DNA of 64,000 nt from Halicephalobus mephisto. Its lineage: Eukaryota; Nematoda; Chromadorea; Rhabditida; Panagrolaimidae. Both the position numbers and the translations under genes were made by a program. Positions 1 through 12,075 of the stretch are shown here, one piece after another; positions within the stretch are counted from its first letter, which is position 1, and each line of letters opens with the position of its first letter. Under the pieces are notes generated by a model. The model saw only the letters and a program-made list of their open reading frames with translations, did not search any database and was not told where the DNA came from. The stretch lies in NCBI GenBank assembly GCA_009193035.1, contig SWDT01000012.1:620001-684000 (forward strand), read 5' to 3'.

Positions 1-216
1 GTCCAGGGACAAACATTAGCATACTGTCGTTTTTTCCCTTTTAGTTTGATAACCATACTCACAAAATTTCTTTTACAGGTGTTCCGAAGAGTAGAATAAA
101 AAAAGGGGTGCGTTATCAGTGAAAATGAAAAAACTGTTTTATTCCCTGATGGATAGTATAGCGCAAAACTCACATCAAATCAACTCCAAAAAATAAAAAA
201 ACTAAAATTACAAACT

Positions 217-3200
217 TCATTTGACGAGTTTTTTGAGATTTTCAGTAACTTTGTTAATTGTTTGCTCATAAAGCTGGTTCAATCTTTCATTTTCAGCAAC
301 GAGTTCCTGTTCTCGATGACTTACTTCTTGTTTCAATTCTTTCATCCGTTGTTCATGAAGCCTTTTCAATTCAGCATTCCTTTTCCTCCTCTCCAAAGCT
401 GTCTTAGTATAAGTTTCTTTCTTCTCTGGATTCGTTAATCTATCTTTAAAGAAAGCATTCCCCAATTTTTCTGCAAATTTCGATTTCGGTAAAGTGATCC
501 GCATCTCATCAAACAACTTTAAAGCAGCTAAAAACAACAATTACAAAAATCTAAAAATAATCAACTCACTCGAATACGCTTCTTCAGCTTTTTTGGCAGT
601 GCAAAATAAAACTTCATTAGTCTTCTTGTCGACTCCAGATCCATTCAAGGCTTTGAATAGGAAATCCACAATGGTCATTTCTGCCAAGTAGTAAATAGAA
701 GACAACAGCGGTCGTTCTTCATAAACAATCCATTCTGTTTTTAAGGATTCACACATTTTAGCTATCTCCGGAGTAGCTTCAACCAAATTTCCTCCAAAAA
801 CTTTTAGCTGCTCAATTTGTGATTCCAACTGACGCATTAATGCTGCTTCAGTTGGATTCAATTGACGTGTACAGCACCCCTAAAACCCGTAAAATGTCTA
901 AAAAATTAAAAATTAAAACTCACATAAGACGACATCGTATAGGTATCAGAATTCTTTTGTTTTCCAACTGAATAAATCGAAGAATTAGCGAATGATTGTC
1001 CCAAAGTACTGTCAGCAACTTCTTCTTCAAAGAGTTCTCCAGGTTCTATTCCTCTCATCCCTTTACCAGGAGTACGAGCTATTGAATGACACATCATAGA
1101 ACCATTATCGATAATCAGAGAATCACCATTAGCATACTTCTTACTGTAGTTAATTGACGTATTTTTTCCTTGAGTTTCTTTCCATTCTTTTTCTTCTTTC
1201 ATCAATTCCGCCAAATGTGGAAAACGATTAATTGCTGAACTTTGATGTTCTTCCTCCTCTTCTTCTTCTAACGGAACAAGCATGTTCAAACTCTGAAGGT
1301 AACTCATTCTGTTAACAGCTGGAGTTGAGGGAGCAATCGGCAAAGTATTCGAAGAACCAACAGATTGAAAAGTATTTTCGAATATATTTGCTGGAGGATT
1401 CAGAGCATCATCACAAACCATTTCTTCAATATCAGCAGAATTAGTAGTGTTAGACTTCTCTTCAGGAGTAACAGTAAACGTTTCACCATCTGATTTCAGA
1501 ATATTTCCCCTAGTCGGAGTAGTAATATTCAAAATATTACCATGATTCACAGTTTCCACAGCACTACGATTAATATTGGATCTTGTTGAATCATTCAGCT
1601 TCATAGTGCCTCTCATGAATTCTGATTCATTCATTGTCACCAATTGAGTCGGAGTATGTATGTCATCCAGCATTTGTGTACTTCTTGTGAATAACGGACT
1701 GGAGAAACCAGGAGCATAGAAGGATCCAGCAGTAACACGAGGTTCCAAAGGCTTTGCAGGAGATTTCATACCAGGGGAATTTTGTACTGTGTAGGTTCCC
1801 CCGTCACCACCAATAGATGAGTTAAGGGATTTAGAAAACAAATCCGTATTTTGTTTCTCAAGAACTGCAGATTCAGCCACCAAATCAGACATAACATCTG
1901 CATCGGAGATTGTTTTAGTAGCATTAGAGTCATTTTCAAGAACTTTGGATTCAGCTACTAAATTTGACATATTGTTCACGTCAGAGGTTGTTTTGGTAGC
2001 ATTAAGATCTGGAAGAACTTGAGTTGACTGTGCTTGAGGTTTTTCAAACATCTCGGATAATGTAGCGTTGATTTGGTCCGCTGGAGAATTTAACAAAGAT
2101 GATCGACGTCGAGATTGTGTGATTTCTGCTAATCGATCACTTAACCGACGAGCTTTCTGAAATTCAATGTTGATCTAATTATACCATTCACAAAATAGGA
2201 AAATCACCATTTTCAATTGCTCTAGTTTAGGATTATGCTCGGCCATGACCCGAAGTGATGTCTCAAGGATCTTTTGGGAGACTTCGAACATTACTGGAGA
2301 ATTATTTTCATCACGTTCATCATCAACTTGCTCTTCCCCAGTTTCAGGAAGGGTTTCTCTATCGTCTTCAATCCTGATCTTTTCCAAATCCTCAGTAACA
2401 GCCATTTTCTCTTCATCTTGGAAGGTTTCATTCACCATATTTACGTCTTCTTCGAAATTCAATTGTACTGGAACTTCAGCTTCGGTATTACTTGGGAAAC
2501 ATTTGATTGGAGATAGAGCAGATCCATCAAATAATTTCTTGGCTTCTGTGTCAACTCTCATTGGACTGTGTTCACTGGTTGGAGCTAAAAAGTCTCCCAT
2601 TATGATTTAAATTACATGAGAACCTACATTGGACATGAACTGGAGTGAAATCAAACTTCGGGGCAGACGTATTGCTCCTAACAGGTGAAACAAATCGAGG
2701 ATCAAGTCCACCAAAGAATCCCATCGTCTGTTCCAGCCCATCTTGCATTATAGTTTCCTGCAAAGCGAAGCTATCTTGAGCATCCATGTTCCGTGGTAAC
2801 TGATCGAAGAACCCAAGAGTTGGTTCAGAACTCATAGTAGAATCTCCTTGATACACAGTGAAATGACTCTCCTCTTTACTTTGGAAGAACATAAGGGTTT
2901 GATTCCGCATTTCATTTTCTCCAAGTGGATTCGTCATTGTAACATCCGCATCGGCACTATTAGTCTTGAGGTCGTTCTCCTGTTCAAGGAAAGCGGAGAT
3001 ATTCCTGAAAAAAAGCAAAGTAGAAATTAATATATCAAAACTCACGTTGATCCGTCACTCAGATGCATCGGCTCATGTTTCGGGGCTTCACTCATCTCAT
3101 CAGTATCAGAGCCAAACTCCTTCACGATACGAACACTGTGCCAGCTGACTCTTCTCGGATTCCGAGTAGTGGGTCTTTCTGGTTGATTCTCATCAACCGT

Positions 3201-3288
3201 TTTCAGAATCTGGAATAATTATGCAAAAACCTAAGCAAAAGGAAAAACATCAACTTACAGATGATCTGCGGTTCATGCTCTTTTTCAT
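217..3288 (-). CDS. knl-1: KNL-1 / Spc105 / CASC5 kinetochore scaffold
   Basis: Outer-kinetochore scaffold that binds PP1, recruits checkpoint kinases through MELT-like repeats and joins NDC-80 and MIS-12 (family knowledge). Seven exons join cleanly (about 3288-3259, 3210-3046, 3003-2613, 2574-2190, 2175-924, 878-574, 526-217), giving roughly 945 aa, near the usual nematode length. The N-terminus reads RRSSILK across the first splice, then RRVSW about 25 residues later: the paired SILK and RVxF/W PP1-docking motifs that mark this family. Degenerate MELT-like units follow, such as NQTLMFF, EPTLGFF and EQTMGFF. The middle is Ser/Thr/Asn-rich and disordered; the last exon is a charged coiled coil. 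An in-frame upstream ATG at 3438 exists, but the ATG at 3288 sits just before the docking motif. No separate RWD domain was recognised. Family call firm, exon borders good. Confidence 0.85.
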
Positions 3289-3710
3289 AGTGGATATATA
3301 GGAGCGGTAAAGAGAAAAGCTGAACGGATTTCGCAGGAGAACAGTGAAGTCGTTAGTAAGATGACCAGTGTGATTCAAAATTGCTTTCGCGCGCGATTTG
3401 TTCAAACTGTTCGTTTTTTGGCATTGCGTTCCTAACAAACCGCGCGAATTTCCATTTGAATTTGAACAGTGATTTCTATTTGAATTTGAACATTGAATTG
3501 CAAATTCTTTCTCTTCCTTCTGGATCCTCCAATTGTTAAAGTGTCTTTCTGGATGAGCAAATGCTGACTAGTAATCCTTTTGAAATTAACTTGATATCAA
3601 TTTTGTGTGTTTATTCTGCGGATATCTCTGGAATTGCACTTTTTAGAGTTTTGGTTGTTATCGTTCACTTGGTGTTTAAAAATTTATTTATTTTATGTAA
3701 GATATAGCTC

Positions 3711-4869
3711 TTATGGTTTAACATTGGGGGTTTCAAGAGCTACAAAAGTTTTCTGAGCATTTATCCTTTGTGGATGAACAGAAGCCATGGCATTTAACTC
3801 GAAGGACACGTTGTTATCTCTCTTAAATATCTCGACAACACCTTTCCTGTAGGATCTAATGCATAAAATAGTTGAGAGAGGATTCACAATATAGAAATAA
3901 GGATATGGCATGAAAATTAGTAGGAATATTCCTCCATCATACTTCGTTAATACGAAAGATATCGTAGTAATCACGATAATGTTAATAGCACAAAAACACG
4001 GAATAATCGATTGAACAATTAGCCTTTTTCCGAGTTGATTTTGAATTTCTACAGTACGTGCGGAAAAGTGGATCCTGGTTTGAACCAAGTGTCTATGGAT
4101 TCTGATTGAAGTAAAGATCATAATCAAGAAGCAAATGTTAGAACCAACAATGAGACAAAAGATGTAAATGATATTCGCTGATTGTAACTGAAAAGTGAAA
4201 TTACGGTCAAAAGGACACTAGAAGACTTACTACTTTCATTGCACAAAAAGTTGTCGATACATTTGGGGTATTCCTCCAGTTTCCTAATTGATTAAAGGCT
4301 TCAATGGCTCCAGGAACTTCAGATGCTGCAGAATTCTGTGTGTAATTGTAAATTGCCGAGGGCAACATGAAGAGAAAACTTAGAATGTAGACGATTACCG
4401 GGGTAAATACAGGAGGAGGTTGTTTTCTAAACTAATTGTTAAACATTTAAAAGTACTGATATTTACTTGAAAATAAGAAAGTATCGATAGAGACACTGAA
4501 TCGGCATCGAAGCTAAAGCTATCTGATAAGTCAACCCATACAAGATGGGATGGAAGCATTGAGGTGAACGATTATTGACGTTCCATGGAGCTGGGCTTCT
4601 AGTAAATAGAAAACCATTACTAACCTCCATTTGCTGAAATTAGGAGCATTATCTCGAATTCAAGGAAGCTTCATTACTACCGCTTGAGAAAAAGTAAAAA
4701 TCAGCGAAGCAATAAGATCAACAATTGAAGTTTGAAGGATAACCAAACTCAATGGTCTCATACAGCTGTTCGTTTTGTTGTAGATAAGGTAGAATAAGAG
4801 TAGGCTAATGGGGAGACAAAGAGCCGAGCCAATATAGTGGTTATAAGCGTAGAAGGTCAACAGCCACAT
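3711..4869 (-). CDS. Serpentine chemoreceptor, Srd/Str-like
   Basis: Nematode seven-transmembrane chemosensory GPCR, expected in the cilia of sensory neurons. Four exons are readable. The first begins at the ATG at 4869 and carries helices 1-2 with a TNSCMRPLSLVILQTSIVDL segment typical of the Str superfamily. The second (about 4640-4468) reads QMEVSNGF and ends in YRYFLIF, the TM3 end. The third (about 4435-4230) holds the loop with a conserved-looking FCAMKV. The last (about 4187-3711) has the ring motif IQNQLGKRLIVQSIIPC, then the terminal helix PLSTILCIRSYRK. A likely 3' splice site lies just upstream of the start codon. The receptor at 14.2-15.4 kb shares the intron position before QMEV, so the two are paralogs. 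Subfamily (Srd versus other Str-type) is less certain than the superfamily. Confidence 0.75.
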
Positions 4870-4889
4870 GAGGAGGTTCTAAATCAGTG

Positions 4890-5390
4890 AAGATTGTTAT
4901 GATTTTCAAAATTGTATTATCAGAAAACAGGAACGGTTACCACGAAATTCTCTTAAGACTTATTTTAACACAAAATTGCTGAACTTTCGAGTTCAAATGC
5001 AAAATTACGAAACCTAACATTTGCGTGATTCTGGGACATTTTAATGACGCTTAGAAAATTCAAAGAATTGTGGGGAATTATATTATGATTTTGTCTAATA
5101 AGCATGAACATAAACCTTAAAGTGAAGCTAGTTTATTTATTAAAAATATCTAACATTCAACTTAACACTACCTAAAGAGACATTTTTCATGAATAAAAAC
5201 TCTTGGTAAAAGTTGCATTTGTTTGGAAAATCCCTTTTTAACTCATGGTAAAATTAGAAATTCTCACTATGACAGCTCTTCCTACTACATTTTATTGCTT
5301 TTTTAGATATAGATAAAATAAAGCAAGATAAAAAAGAGATTCAGGTTTATTAAGAAACATTGGTTAACCACTTTGAGGTGTTGGACTGTA
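4890..5390. other. Gene-free AT-rich interval
   Basis: Upstream flank of the chemoreceptor gene. No open frame with splice support, no RNA gene and no clear repeat seen. Confidence 0.5.
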
Positions 5391-5540
5391 TCTATGATTC
5401 TATGATTCTATGATTCTATGATTCTATGATTCTATGATTCTATGATTCTATGATTCTATGATTCTATGATTCTATGATTCTATGATTCTATGATTCTATG
5501 ATTCTATGATTCTATGATTCTATGATTCTATGATTCTATG
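5391..5540. repeat. Perfect octamer microsatellite (ATTCTATG)n
   Basis: About 18-19 uninterrupted copies of the 8-bp unit TCTATGAT (a rotation of ATTCTATG). The unit equals the 3'-terminal octamer known from CR1-clade LINEs (family knowledge), so this may be an expanded LINE tail. The preceding 100 bases were not recognisable as LINE sequence. Perfect copies imply recent expansion. Confidence 0.95.
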
Positions 5541-7909
5541 GAGATTGATGGGAGGAATTGAACTGTGTTCTCTATATGTGCTCCTTTAAAATGCACAATG
5601 AAATACAAAGTATTATTAATATATTCCTCTATGTACGAACTATGGGGATACTGATTAGAAAACAAAAATCACATCCTTACAGAAATTATAAATAAACAGT
5701 ATTACGGAATAACTCAACATGAAGTTTCAGAATATTCTAGAAAATTCCATAACTTCCGATTTTAAATGCTGATTTCAAAAGTGTCCATGAGACTCTTAAA
5801 ATCTGTAAGATTTCGAGAATTTGATCATAACTCACCGGTTTTAGAGGAAATTTCATCATTGTGGGATTTAAGTATGATTAAATTTTAGGATAACTTATAA
5901 ATAAGAACGTATAACTGTCCAAATGTCAAACTATGCTGATTACGAAATCCTTCAATTTCCAACAACTTTTCTTACACTGATACGATATTTCAATAAGTAA
6001 TTTTAATGGTTTTTGACACTGTAAATCCTTATTTGGTGAATTAGGTACAATGCACATTGAGAATACAGTGTAAAAAGTTCACCTAATTCCAAAAAATTAT
6101 TAATATTGATAAAACTAACGCAGGAGCTAAGGAATTGAAAAATAAATGAATGAAACTCGTCAAATATGTAAGCGAATTTACTCATAGTTTCGAAATATTT
6201 GATATACGAAATTTTATATTTTTATCCTATTTTCTTGTTTCAACAGAATGTTCAGCATCCACTAAATGCAGATTCTAAAGATATATACAATTCGTTTCAC
6301 AATAAAGCTTAGCTTATTTTGTGAATCACAATTATTAAATCTTAACACGCACTTTATAGACTTTCGTTTATTTATCTCGTTTCGTCACTTCAAAAAAGAG
6401 TACTGTAAGGTGAACAATAGATTCTAAATAAATGCTCAACTACAAAATATGTTATTGTGTCTAACGCTTGAGTAAAAGTAACGTAATTTTCTCGAACTTT
6501 CTCCCATGATTCTGTTATTAACAAAATAGTGATTTAAGAACTTAATAAATCAATGATGAGTTATACAATTCTTCCTATATTGTCATACACACAGTTCAAT
6601 TGACATTTTAATAATTATCAATGTAAGATCTTTTAGATTATAAAAGCACTAGAAGAATACTAAAAATCACTTAGAAATTCGACCACAAACTGAACTTCAA
6701 ACACAATACTGTACACAGCATTTGTGCTAACGAAGTAAATTTCGATAGAATGAGAATTGTTAAGTACATTTCTAACGGAAGGAACAATTATTTCAATACT
6801 TTCATGATTTTGGCAGAACTGGTAAGTGAGGAAAATTGACGACACTTCTCCCGAGGATACTATTAACAATTCACCAAGTAATTATTCTAAAAAAATAAAA
6901 AGAAATGTTAAATTAATAATTCATTCTTTGAGGATATAGGTTAAACGCCGATCCCGGTGTGTTCGGTACTTGTGTTATTCATCGATCACGGCTTTTGCTG
7001 CTATTTTTTTAAGCACAGTTTGCAGCAAGACCAATATTTTTCATCAAAGAATCTTTTTGTTTTCCATTTTTTGAAGATCTATCTCAAATACTGATCCTAT
7101 CAAAAACGATATTTAATTTATTCTTCGAACACAAATTTAGTTAGTGGTCTTTTAAATTCGGAATTAAAGAGGACTCTGAACTGAGCCGATTTGAGGCAGG
7201 TTTAAATGGCAATAATTAATCTGGAATTACAGAATTACATTGAAACCGAAAATTTGGAATTCTTAATTTTAAAAGCATAAAGGTCACTGATCATTTATTT
7301 TCGGATTTCGTCATTGCGGATCCAGCCGTGTCCGGAAAACATTTGCCGATCGTTCTTTGCTGCCCCAGCCGTGATGGTTCAGCTGAACCAAGCGGGTTCA
7401 AGTCCGTTTCCGTCCAGACTTTGTTCTTCACATTTGTTTTTGATGATTTTTGCCGGTTGATTATCATAATCGCCAAAGTCGTATTGACTGACCAAACTTC
7501 AGATGCAATGATCCCTAGTCTTTTTTAATATTTAACAATAACGAATCGGTATTTTTCGATTCCAGTTTGCTAGGATTTTGTAAAGTTTCCAGAATGGTCT
7601 AAATTTTTGTGAAAATTTTTAAAACCTTCCATAATCCAGTAAAAACTCCTGTGGAAATTTCCAGAATTTAAAGGGAAATTACGAAATATTCTAAAATTTT
7701 ATGGTAGTTTCTGAATCCTTCTGAAATTGAAAGTAAACTTTTTTGAACCATCTAGAACCAAGAATTCTGAAATTAAAAGTAAACTTCTCTGAACCATCTA
7801 GAACCAAGAATTCTGGAAGTTTTTATAAAATTGTGAAATTCTATGTCGAAATAGTTTTATAAAAAATTTAGCGTTTGTTTTAACTGTTTTTGATGAATCT
7901 TTATTTCCA
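5541..7909. other. Gene-free AT-rich interval upstream of the SLC17 gene
   Basis: Only short chance ORFs. A GC-richer patch lies at about 7310-7420 and is unassigned. Between about 7725 and 7825 a unit of roughly 55 bp containing GAACCATCTAGAACCAAG is tandemly duplicated. Several TTCnnGAA-like words occur at 7600-7830, as in the first intron of the next gene. Confidence 0.5.
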
Positions 7910-7919
7910 GCATTCTGTG

Positions 7920-9915
7920 ATGGCTACGGGAGCAGCGATCATTGCTATGAGTTGCGAAAACCTCCGTGATGTGGGGAAGGAGGGTACAGACCAAATTCCT
8001 CCAGAACAGGAGGAAGGGTTCTTTTTCGGACACTCGACCCGATACGTTGTGATGCTCGTCTCTATCTTCTGCTTCACCTTGGTTTTGAGCAACTCCTTAG
8101 CTTTGAATTTTACAATCATCTGCATGGTCGATGACGATGTCGTCAACGGTACTTCTAAATACAACTACTCTGCTGGAGAAAAAGGATGGCTCTTCTCAGC
8201 GATCGCCATAGGCAACTTTCTCGGAACTCTGCCGCTCCCCGTTTTGACCTCCAGATTCGGCACAAGGAACATCTTCACTGTGTACGGATTGCTCTCAGCA
8301 GTATCCACTCTGTTGAGTCCTTTGGCCGCAAATATGGGATTCTTTTTCCTATTCCTGATGAGAGTATTCGAAGGAGTCGCCATCTCCGTTTCCCTCCCGG
8401 CCTTGGGTTCGATCGTCTCTGAATGGTCCACTTTGAAAGGAAGTGGCATGTTCATCGCTATGCTTAGCTGCCATGTTCAGGTACACTTTTAATAAACAAA
8501 ATTAGGATTTCATGGAAATTTCTAAGACAAAATTCTGGAGTTTCTAGAAGATTCTGGAAATTTCTCCGAGTTATTTTCGAAAAATGTTCGTTTCTAAGTT
8601 ATTTATTTATTAAATTAAAATTTTTCACGATTTCGAAATCGACTGAAAAGTCCTGGAATCTTCTAAAACTCCACAAGTTTCTAGAAGATTCTGAAAATTC
8701 TTGTTGAAACAATTTTGTGAAAATATTCATTGATTTTTATAATAGTAATTTTCAAGAAAGTTATTTCCAGTATGGTCCGATCTTCACGATGCCTGTGTCT
8801 GGGTACTTCTGCGAATCCTCTTATGGATGGCAGGGAATCTACTACCTCCAAGGATGTTTAACAATCGTTTCATTCGTAGTTTTTTATTTGTTCTACCGAG
8901 ATTCCCCTGCTATACACAAGAACGTCAGTTCGAAGGAGTTGAACAAAATCATGAAAGGAAAAACTTCTGTAGTCATGCCCAATGGAGAGAAACCTCCGAT
9001 TCCATATAGAGAAATCTTCACGGACAAAGCTGTGATCGGGGTCTGGATTAGCTCCCTCGGGGGATTCACTGGATTCCAGATATTCGTGCAATATGGACCG
9101 ACTTATTTGAACAAAGTCCTGGATATGGACGTTCAGAAGACCGGAGTCGCCGCTGCTTTGCCGTTCGTAGGATCGGCCATTGTGAAGTTGATAGCCGGGC
9201 CCTTCAGCGACAAAGCCACTTGCATCTCCCAGAAATCCCGAGTGCTCATCTTCGCCACTATCTCCCAGATGTCCATGGCTCTCTGTATCATCTGGCTTGG
9301 ATTTCTTCCAGAAAACAGTTCCCAATTTCTCGGACAACTCGCCTTCACCCTCGCTGTTATGTTTTCTGGATTGAATGTTGTTGGAGTTTCCAAAAGTGCC
9401 CAGTTACTGTCGATGCAGTATGCTCACGTCATCATGATCATCATCGCCATCATCAACAGTGGCATCGTGCTCTTCTTGCCCTTGGTTGTTTCCGTTTTCG
9501 CTCCGAACAACACTCCGAGCGAGGTGAGCCAGTTTTTCTTCTTTATTATTTCGAAATTGTTTTCTTGGTACTTTTCGCTTCGCATTGATCCATGGACCTA
9601 TATTCTCGTTCGAAAGATAAAATCACCAGAGAAATCATAAAACCGAAACTGGTCCTGGAGAGAAACCCAAGTTTCCTTTTTATTAATGTTTCGGATAGGA
9701 CAGACCAGTGCGAGAAGACATCTCATTCATCGTTGGTTCTCTTTCAGTGGTCCGGGATATTCCTTTCGATCGCCGTTCTCATCATTGTGACAACCATCAT
9801 CTTCGATCTTACCTGCGAAACCGATCCTCGTCCATGGACTTACGAGCTTTCTCCCTCCAGAAAGCAACGCAAAGTTTTTATCGTCGACGAGAATTCCAAA
9901 GTTGATTATGCTTAA
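7920..9915 (+). CDS. SLC17-family anion transporter (VGLUT/sialin type, MFS)
   Basis: Major-facilitator organic-anion or phosphate carrier of the SLC17 family (sialin, VGLUT and NaPi type I relatives), with about twelve membrane spans. Exons 7920-8480, 8771-9523 and 9748-9915 join in frame to 493 aa, a normal family length. Visible hallmarks: NFTIICMV at the end of TM1, [14 protein letters not shown] in TM2, TSRFGTR as the MFS loop, [19 protein letters not shown] in TM4, then [11 protein letters not shown] and FYLFYRDSP before the central loop. An extracellular NGTS lies in the first large loop. The first-exon splice acceptor TTTCCAG at 7910 precedes the ATG by ten bases, which fits trans-splicing or a 5' UTR intron. 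Substrate cannot be told from sequence. The next gene begins 335 bp downstream on the same strand. Confidence 0.88.
8542..8700 (+). promoter_or_regulatory. Heat-shock-element-like clusters in intron 1 of the SLC17 gene
   Basis: At 8542-8564 five alternating pentamer units run TTC-nn-GAA-nn-TTC-nn-GAA-nn-TTC without a mismatch, the ideal HSF-1 array. A second copy at 8679-8700 has the same order with one broken unit (GAA to AAA). Binding is inferred, not shown. Similar TTCTAGAA-rich sequence is known inside some nematode transposons, so the DNA may be transposon-borne. Confidence 0.5.
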
Positions 9916-9951
9916 TAGTTTATATATCAATTTTTCAAGTGATCTCATTTT

Positions 9952-10194
9952 TTAATTCGAATAAAGCCACAATTGATTACTTTTGGAATGAATGCATCGA
10001 TTCCGAGACTCGTTCATCACATCAAGACAGGCGGGTCCGGCTTTTCCCATCAACAATGCCTCGTGCACATTCGTAATGACCTCGACTCGCGCATTTTTGC
10101 CTTCTTTACGGAGACAGCGATCACGTTCGAGCGCCAAAAATGACATCTGGTCCTTTGTTTCCTCTAACATCCCTACTTGGCGCTCTTCCATCAA
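9952..10194 (-). CDS. Possible small antisense ORF (about 80 aa), unassigned
   Basis: An intact frame between two plus-strand genes, with clearly higher GC than the surrounding spacer and a well-mixed, charged composition (MEERQVGMLEETKDQMSFLA at the start). No family recognised, no signal peptide and no membrane segment. It lies where the 3' UTR of the SLC17 gene and the leader of the MADF gene would be. It could be a short independent gene, a conserved exon of an unseen transcript, or chance. Confidence 0.3.
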   Translation of the reverse strand: MMEERQVGMLEETKDQMSFLALERDRCLRKEGKNARVEVITNVHEALLMGKAGPACLDVMNESRNRCIHSKSNQLWLYSN

Positions 10195-10250
10195 GAATCC
10201 CGTTTCATTCTACATTTTCTTTCGTGATTGTGTGATTTTTAATTTTTCAG

Positions 10251-11247
10251 ATGACTGAACATTCGTTGGAAGATCTTCGAGAATGGCCACCACAAACAAT
10301 TTTCAAACTTTTCGAACTCGTCAGGCCTTATCCTATCCTGTACGACGAGAAACACAAGAACTGGACTAACAAGACTTTGAAGGGACATATCTGGACGACG
10401 ATCGCCAAATGCCTGGATCCGCATCTTACTTGTGAGTCACTTTTACTTGATCAAAGATGAATAATGACTTGTTTTTGATGATTGTTTGAATTTTCTTTTT
10501 TGATCAATCACTGCTTTAATTCTTTCAGCTAGACGCTGTAGAGACCGCTTTGTGGCTTACCGCCGACGTTATGCTGCAGAAATGAGAAAGCAGATGGCAA
10601 GAGGAGAGGGCGTCTTTGATCCTCAACTTAACTGGCTCCTGAAGGAATCAGACGAGGACAAGCACAGTGACGAAGAGAAAGAAAATCACAGTTTTTCTGT
10701 TTCTGCAGGAGCTCATTCTGTAATCAAAGAAGATCCCGCTAAAATGACCGACAATGAACGTTCTCAGATGAATAACACCTTAGAGAAGCTCATTGACAAG
10801 ATTATGACCGGAAGCCAATCCCCTTCACTTCCTCAAGTTCAAGCTTCGACGAGTGTAATTGTTTCTGGACCTATGACGAGTAGTTCGGCGATAGAGGTGG
10901 CAGAACCTAGTGATGGTGAGTGGTCTGGTAATTGCTTTAAATCTAATTAGTTTTTAGATCCCCCGGCGAAGAAACAGAAACGTAAAAACGCCGTTCCGCA
11001 GAAGGTATTTCAAGAGGATCATCAGACTTCTGGACAGCAACCAGTCAATCCTATGGAATTATTTGCGATGCTTAAGGTGGCGGAAGAACGAAAAGCCATC
11101 GAAGAGGAATGCAGTTTGGCTGGACAGCTGATTGCATTAGATCTTCGAAAGTTGAATCCAGAGAACAGAGCTATTGCCAGAGTGGCCATCAGTCAGATTC
11201 TTCATAATGTCCTTACTAATCAACTGGAGCAGGAGAGGACTGCTTGA
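10251..11247 (+). CDS. MADF domain transcription regulator with BESS-like C-terminus
   Basis: Likely nuclear DNA-binding regulator. Exons 10251-10431, 10529-10915 and 10958-11247 sum to 285 aa in frame. The MADF (Myb/SANT-like) domain spans residues ~15-95: FKLFELVRPYPILYD, then KNWTNKTLKGHIWTTIAKCL, and after the splice RRCRDRFVAYRRRYAAEMRK. A Ser/Glu-rich linker follows, then a basic nuclear-localisation stretch PPAKKQKRKN at ~190-200. The end, with LDLRKLNPENRAIARVAISQIL, fits a BESS motif used for protein-protein contact in MADF-BESS proteins. The ATG is directly behind a TTTTTCAG acceptor, the pattern of a trans-spliced start, so it may be the downstream cistron of an operon with the SLC17 gene, though 335 bp is long for that. 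Target genes unknown. Confidence 0.82.
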
Positions 11248-11679
11248 TTTCGTTTGATCAGTATTCACATGGCATTGATCGGGTCTGTTTGTTTTTGTAA
11301 ATTTTTGTTTTCAACGTGGGTGGCATTTTTGGGCTAAATAAATTTGATATAAATATTCTGATCGTCACACATCAATTATGTTCATTGTAGAATTCTTGGT
11401 AATTTTGTGATTTAAATAGATGGAAAAGTTGTATTGATTTATCTGTAGGTTATTTGAGAAAAATTTTACTTTAATCTTTAATTTGGAGAAATTGGGAGAA
11501 TTTTAGTAGGTTCTCTCTTACTGATGGTAAACGAAATATTTATGATCTCACTGCGTAATAGTTGTCTCGTAGATACAGATTAACAGATCGCATTCAAAGG
11601 TTCATTAGAAAAATGATCTTTCAGTTTAGCAAACAAATGTCAAGTTGCAATTATTTTGATCGAGACAATTGTTCATTAT

Positions 11680-12075
11680 TTCTCATGGATATAAAAATCT
11701 TTGACTTGCAGTAGGCAATAATCAAATATGACCCAAAAGACAACATTACTGTAATACAGTAAGGAACCATTGAATAGTCCTGTGGGCAATGGCTCTAGCT
11801 GTTCCAACTTTCCCGTTATCATTTGGTAAAATCCATCTAAGACAAAATTTTGATTTGAATGTGTCACTTTTTCTCTGAGAAAATAACTTATCTAGCCATT
11901 CAATCCGAAAACTACTGCTTCTGTTGCAACTCCTCCAAGCATCAGGAAATACAATTCAATAGGGGTACTTTTATTATAACAGCAGAGAACGTATTGATTG
12001 ACAAATTACACAGAAACATTGGTCATTGTGAGAAAATGAAAAGTAGTATTAGAATTCTGGAACCAAGTAAAACGG
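11680..12075 (-). pseudogene. Relic of a chemoreceptor gene like the one at 63 kb
   Basis: The DNA aligns base by base, with many substitutions and small gaps, to the middle of the receptor gene at about 63480-63790. Shared stretches include the part encoding the loop after TM4 and the TM3-side block with CATTCAATCCGAAA versus CGTTCAATCCGAAA, AACTCCTCCA versus AGCTCCTCCA, and GGTCATTGT. Both strands are full of stops and no first or last exon remains. It covers roughly TM3 to TM5. A dead duplicate, not a gene. Confidence 0.75.

Noticed and set aside
7291..7528. Overlapping short ORFs at a GC-rich patch
   Set aside because: No splice or family support on either strand.
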